A stretch of 64,000 nucleotides of DNA from Opisthocomus hoazin (lineage: Eukaryota > Chordata > Aves > Opisthocomiformes > Opisthocomidae), in contig NC_134428.1 of the NCBI RefSeq assembly GCF_030867145.1, forward strand, positions 19,509,537 to 19,573,536. Direction: 5' to 3'. Under the pieces are notes generated by a model that worked only from the letters and a program-made list of their open reading frames with translations, made no database searches and was not told where the DNA came from. Of this stretch, positions 60,001-64,000 are shown piece after piece. The position numbers and the translations under genes are program-made. How positions within the stretch are numbered: position 1 is the stretch's first letter; each line of letters begins with the position of its first letter.

Positions 60001-63000
60001 TTTGCTGAAGCTGGGTTGTGAATTAAAAGGTACCTTTTCAGTTGTCTTCCTTGGTCTCCACAATAAGCTGGAGTGTGTCTGTTGGTTTTTTTTCGTATGG
60101 ACTTCATCTTTGGCACTACGGTGTTCTTTTTCTATAGTCTTTTGGCTGGCTCCTGTCTTTCTCTCTTTTCAGTTGTGCTACCCTTTTCCTACTTTCCCCC
60201 TGTTTTGGAAGTATCAGGATTCACATATGTGAGATATGTGTTACAGTTAAGATTCACATGTTGATTTTGACTAGGAAGTGGTAGAAGGTAATGTTTAAAT
60301 TGAGAAACTGAAGTTGATTTTTTTTTTTTTTAAACTGTTTGCTGTGAGAGTGTCAAATCCTAACTCTTCAATGTCTGTAGGTTTGGACTGACTTCATACC
60401 CTTAAGCCCACTGTGCCATTAAAGCTTGATGAGATCTGTCTTGCAAAACTAAAACTGCTATCATCACTCCGCACTACTCTAAAGCACATCTTGTTTTCCC
60501 CGAAAATGTTCCATTCTTCTTTAGTGCTTTCTCTTCTGTAATGCCTGCTCTGTGAGTGAAGTGAAATTGCCATAGGCAGAAGGTAACTGATTTCTGTGTG
60601 TGAATAAAACTTTGCACTCTCCTGTTCTCTCTGCCTCAGTGCCTTGTAACTTGCTAACGCTCTCTTCTCAGTCTTCTAAGATCTCCGGTAAAACCTGTAC
60701 AAAGAGGTATTGCTTGGCCTGTATTTGCAGGATGATGGGAACAGGAGCTGAAGATTTGAGGAGTTGTTACTTGGGGACTTTTGTACTAACTTTGCTATCT
60801 GAAAAGAAGCAAGAAAGGTTTTTGAATGAAAAGGCCCCCTGTTATTTACAGAAGGAAAAAAAAGAAGTTTGCACAGAGTAGGCTGCTGCTTTGGTTGTTT
60901 TTCAGTTTTTCTGTGACTAACCTGGCTTTAGTAGTGAACCAAGCCAGTTCAGCTGAAATCTGTATCCATGATAGCTCAAATGCGCATATGTGAAAGGCTT
61001 TGAACTTGAGTTACATTCCATGTATGCTGTTTGAATGCGTTGCAGCTCACTCAGACTACTGTGGAAGCATGAATGTAAAGGAGTTTTACAGAGAAGATGG
61101 CCATCTTGGTGTAAATGAGGAATCAATATGTAAGTAGAATGACTGATGTTGTCTTTCAGCCTTGGGCTGTACACCAGGTTGTTGCTGTAACAGTAATATC
61201 AGATGGCCCCTGACTCTAGGGAAGCTGCAAAGTCAACGATTGTTTGGCAACTTGAACGTAGGGGCAAGAATGCCGATTGCCCGGTGTACTGTAAGATTCC
61301 CCCAAGCAAGATTGACTCTGCTGTAGTTTGCTTAGTGGTTTTTGGTTTGATAACTGGTGTGATGACACAGACTTGTTCAAGTTTTCTTGTAAGAATCTTG
61401 ATTTGATCCTGGCTTTGTCCCATTAATCGACTGTTACCACCACCAACCGGTGATGACTGTAAGGGGAAGAAACCTCTTGAACTGTACGCCACAGACCACA
61501 TGCAATCTTTACGGGCTAAAAGGGTAGCAAGGACCATTTGGCACACCTTTTCTTATGCAGGTTGACTTGGACCTTTTTTTTTCTTTTGTTTTTGTTTTGA
61601 ATCGCAATCTCACAATGTTAATCCTACATATTGTTTTGTGTTTGTTTTCTTATCTTCATCTATCAAAGTAGATGAAAAGTGTAAAGTGTCTAGAAAATTA
61701 ATGAACAGCTCTTCTGTTTGATTCTTGCTGTGATACTGGCTTTCGTACGAGCTTGGCGCGCTGCTTACCTATTAGGAAAAACAAGGTGTAGGGACAACAT
61801 ACACCTTGTATGTTAGAAAGAAGAAGTCATATTGTTAATTGATTCCACTTTGGGGCAGTTAGTACACTTGACAGGTTGAAAAGCTGCCTTGAAAAGAAAG
61901 CAAGGTATGAGGTATTGGTGTGCAGATGATTTGAATAAAGGGGTTTTAACATTTTATTTTTGTTCTAGTGATAGTCAATTTTTACAGGAGTCTTCTAGAG
62001 GGATAGCATCTTCCCTGTGAGATGAGCGTTTGCTAGCTTGAATGACAGAGGCATCAAGAATCTGTGGAGTGCCCCTTATTCAGCAAAGGAAAATGATTTG
62101 AGACACTTCAGTCACCTAAATTCTTTGCAAAATATTGGGTTGGTAGATCTATAGTCCCTCAGATGAAGCCAGACATATCTGCTAATCTAAAAATGTAGGA
62201 TTATTTTCTCAATTTGTACTACGTAGTATGTTCTGTAGAATGAGCAGTCCTAGTCTTGGAAATAGTAATTGTTGGCTTCAGTGGGCTTCAAGTCACAGCA
62301 CTTTGTTCTAGTCTGTTGGGGTTTGTTGTTGTTGTTGGTTTTGTTCTTTCTAAGAGCCTCAAAATTGACCTGCTGAAGATCCTTGGGAACACTCAGTTTA
62401 TTGAACATTTACTGCTTGTAACTTTTAGTAGGGAAAATTTCCTATTATTTGTGAGTATTTCTCAGGCATCATTAATTCTTTCTCTAGGATTTAAAACTTT
62501 TAATTGTTCCTTCTTCTACACATGAACCCAGACAATGAACTTGATGTAGAACTCAGAACAAATCAGATGCTTTTAAAGTAATGATGTGCTTAAAACTTGT
62601 TTTTGTGGTACTACTTTTTTACTCTTCTTCTGCACTTAGCATGACATTGTTAGATAAACATGCTGCAAAAGGTAAACTTTGATTTTTGGAAAAGTGATAC
62701 GCTACACAGATGCTGTTGATCATTCTGTTGATCTCTGTAGATGAAAATTGTGTTTCTAAATTGGCTTGCTTTTACTTGGCTTCATATTTATTAGTGGCTT
62801 GCTTTGCTTCTAAACAGTGAAGAACCAAGTCTGTAGATTACTGGAAGGTATGGTTTAAAATATTGCGGAACGTGTGATGTGCAGGGGATCGCATCTGTTT
62901 TTACTGCATGTGCTGGGAAAGAAGATTAAGCGCATATATGTATGTTACCACAAGAAGTGAATTTGTTGTAATCTAGGTTACTTTATGCTTGACGTGTTGC

Positions 63001-64000
63001 AAACAGTGGGAGCAACAGGATGGCTTGTGTCTCAGAAGGTGGTGTCTCTACTTTGGCTGGCCATTCTTTCTCCAGGTGACTGTCTCAGTCTCTCTGTGTG
63101 TGTGTGTGTGCGCGCATTGCCCGTTCCTTTTGACAAACTAGGACTCTGCAGGACATGGCGTACACTAATTCGACTATGCTTATGCTGTAGCTTTGGTGTC
63201 TTGAAATGCATGTGCTGGTTTTCTTTATTGACCAAAATATGCGTAATGAGAGGGTATATTTCTGTTCGCAGGCACAATGGGAGACTAAGCAGACCGTTTC
63301 ATGCGGGAACAAGTGTGTGAATAGCACAGAATATGGGGTGCCAAGAATAACGGGGCATGTTTTGGTTTGGTAGTCACTGCCCATGTTGGTATTCCTCTTA
63401 GCAAAAACTGATGCTGCTAATCTGTGCATTTCTTGAAACATCTTGAACTGTCTTCATTGTGTGGTAACTTCGATTCAAACATTGACTTCTGGCAAGATAG
63501 CGTTGTTCTAACAAATGAGCATTTCATATTTTTGCGTGGCTGTTGGTTTTGTTGAGTAGCTGGTGTTACAATGCTGTCGTGCTTGTGCTATCTAGATGTT
63601 AATAAGCTGCATGCATTGCCTGTGCTCACGCATTTCTCTGCTCCGCAAAGTGTTCTTGGCCACAGTTGCATGTCCCTCTGCTTGGTTCCTTTGAACACGT
63701 GCCGCAGTAATGACATTTCGCGCTACCACTTTTTGTCTTCTAGGGAGGGCAGCTTCTGGCATGTACAGGTTACTCAGAACTGGATGGTATCAACTTGCTA
63801 CTCTGATGTCTTTGCTCAAGGTGTTTCTTCTAAAGAGGTGTGTATCCTTTGAGAAAAGTGTTTTGTGAGCAAATGATTTACCCAGTTATAAAACAATACA
63901 AGAGGAGAAATGTGTTGTTTCATGTGAACTTTCCTCTCTCTTTCTCTAGATGCCTTCCAAAGACCTACAAGCTGTTCCTGTTTCTTCTCCCGCTCCTGTT
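57028..64000 (+). CDS. SUN1: SUN1-like copy S5, 5' half (continues past window)
   Basis: Best-preserved N-terminal half. Exons: 57028-57222 (SSYSSSALDFETENK...; acceptor and donor both phase 2), 57440-57630 (VLKHRPSVNKKSG...REQREVNHFWG), 58772-58798 (27 nt), 58903-59094 (MQGNGDTETA), 61046-61129 (DYCGSMNVKEFYRED), about 61450-61560 (DDCKGKKPLELY; no visible AG acceptor), 62977-63075 (first membrane exon), 63744-63837 (membrane exon), 63950 to window end. Phases agree throughout. Order and residues match the human nucleoplasmic domain and membrane region of SUN1. The putative zinc-binding motif is CRDY here instead of CRDC in U2/U3. SUN1 exon 1 is absent; GET4 exon 1, 2 kb upstream, ends in the phase needed by 57028. 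Confidence 0.85.
58245..58305 (-). mobile_element. Short reverse CR1 3' end, U4
   Basis: Same as 10685-10745 in U1. The flanking direct repeat has one mismatch here (AATGACTGT left, AATGACTAT right). Confidence 0.75.
59095..61045. other. SUN1 intron with 30-bp inversion, U4
   Basis: No exon recognised. Positions 59944-59973 are the exact reverse complement of 25289-25318 (U2) and 42447-42476 (U3), with flanks collinear. The 836-bp segment of U2/U3 is absent at about 59916. Confidence 0.7.
61561..62976. other. SUN1 intron before first membrane exon, U4
   Basis: Nothing recognised; collinear with 26903-28318. Confidence 0.5.
63094..63115. repeat. (TG)n/(CG)n microsatellite, U4
   Basis: Same tract as U2/U3 with a shorter CG part. 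Confidence 0.85.
63942..64000 (+). repeat. Start of tandem unit U5
   Basis: The last 59 bases repeat the start of U1-U4, including the acceptor and most of the last membrane exon. The array therefore continues beyond the window. Confidence 0.9.

Larger units (their letters stand above)
46442..63941 (+). repeat. Tandem unit U4 (17.50 kb), most diverged and most complete 5' half
   Basis: Fourth unit. It differs from U1-U3 by many scattered substitutions. It is the only unit that keeps SUN1 coding exons 2 and 3 intact (57028-57222 and 57440-57630). It lacks the 836-bp and 59-bp segments found in U2/U3 and carries a 30-bp inversion at 59944-59973. Confidence 0.95.

Noticed and set aside
1-64000. 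Retroviral or other LTR element, CRISPR, or bacterial-type system
   Set aside because: No LTR pair or gag/env-like frame was seen. The only reverse transcriptase is CR1 LINE type, and the long-range repetition is a gene-containing tandem duplication.

Overview
The window looks like bird nuclear DNA. It has GT-AG introns, CR1 LINEs with (ATTCTGTG)n 3' tails, and exons recognisable by protein similarity as SUN1 (an inner-nuclear-membrane LINC-complex protein) and GET4 (a BAG6/tail-anchored-protein targeting factor). In mammals these two genes are neighbours in the same orientation. No bacterial or viral gene, CRISPR array, tRNA or rRNA was recognised, and no LTR or retroviral element was seen. 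The species cannot be named from the sequence.

The whole window is one head-to-tail tandem array. With an arbitrary phase at the exon that encodes the last membrane segment, the units are U1 1-12123 (12.1 kb), U2 12124-29283 (17.16 kb), U3 29284-46441 (17.16 kb), U4 46442-63941 (17.50 kb) and the first 59 bp of U5. Each unit holds, left to right: the 3' half of SUN1 (membrane exon to SUN domain and stop); a CR1 element with an inverted 5' part, sitting in the SUN1 3' flank; the GET4 CpG-rich promoter with exon 1; a GET4 exon that matches the third coding block (the second is missing); a second CR1 3' fragment; the GET4-intron/SUN1-intron junction; and the 5' half of SUN1 from coding exon 2 on. 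Each SUN1-like gene therefore starts in one unit and ends in the next. The copies are S1 (5' cut by the window), S2, S3, S4 and S5 (3' cut).

SUN1 exon 1, with the normal start codon, was not found in any unit. The only clear promoter plus start codon upstream of each SUN1 body is that of GET4. The GET4 exon 1 donor and the SUN1 exon 2 acceptor have the same phase, so a GET4-SUN1 chimera would be in frame at that junction. In all four copies where it can be seen, the luminal coiled-coil exons are missing and the frame does not pass straightforwardly across the gap. S2 has also lost its N-terminal exons, and S3/S4 carry a fused N-terminal exon. Most copies are therefore probably pseudogenes or make truncated or alternatively spliced products, although the SUN-domain exons stay open in all four complete C-terminal halves.

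U2 and U3 differ at only a handful of sites by eye. U4 is the most diverged: its SUN domain carries several amino-acid changes, including His to Arg at a KASH-pocket position. U1 has three large internal deletions. A 30-bp micro-inversion, an 836-bp presence/absence segment and other indels mark the history of the array.
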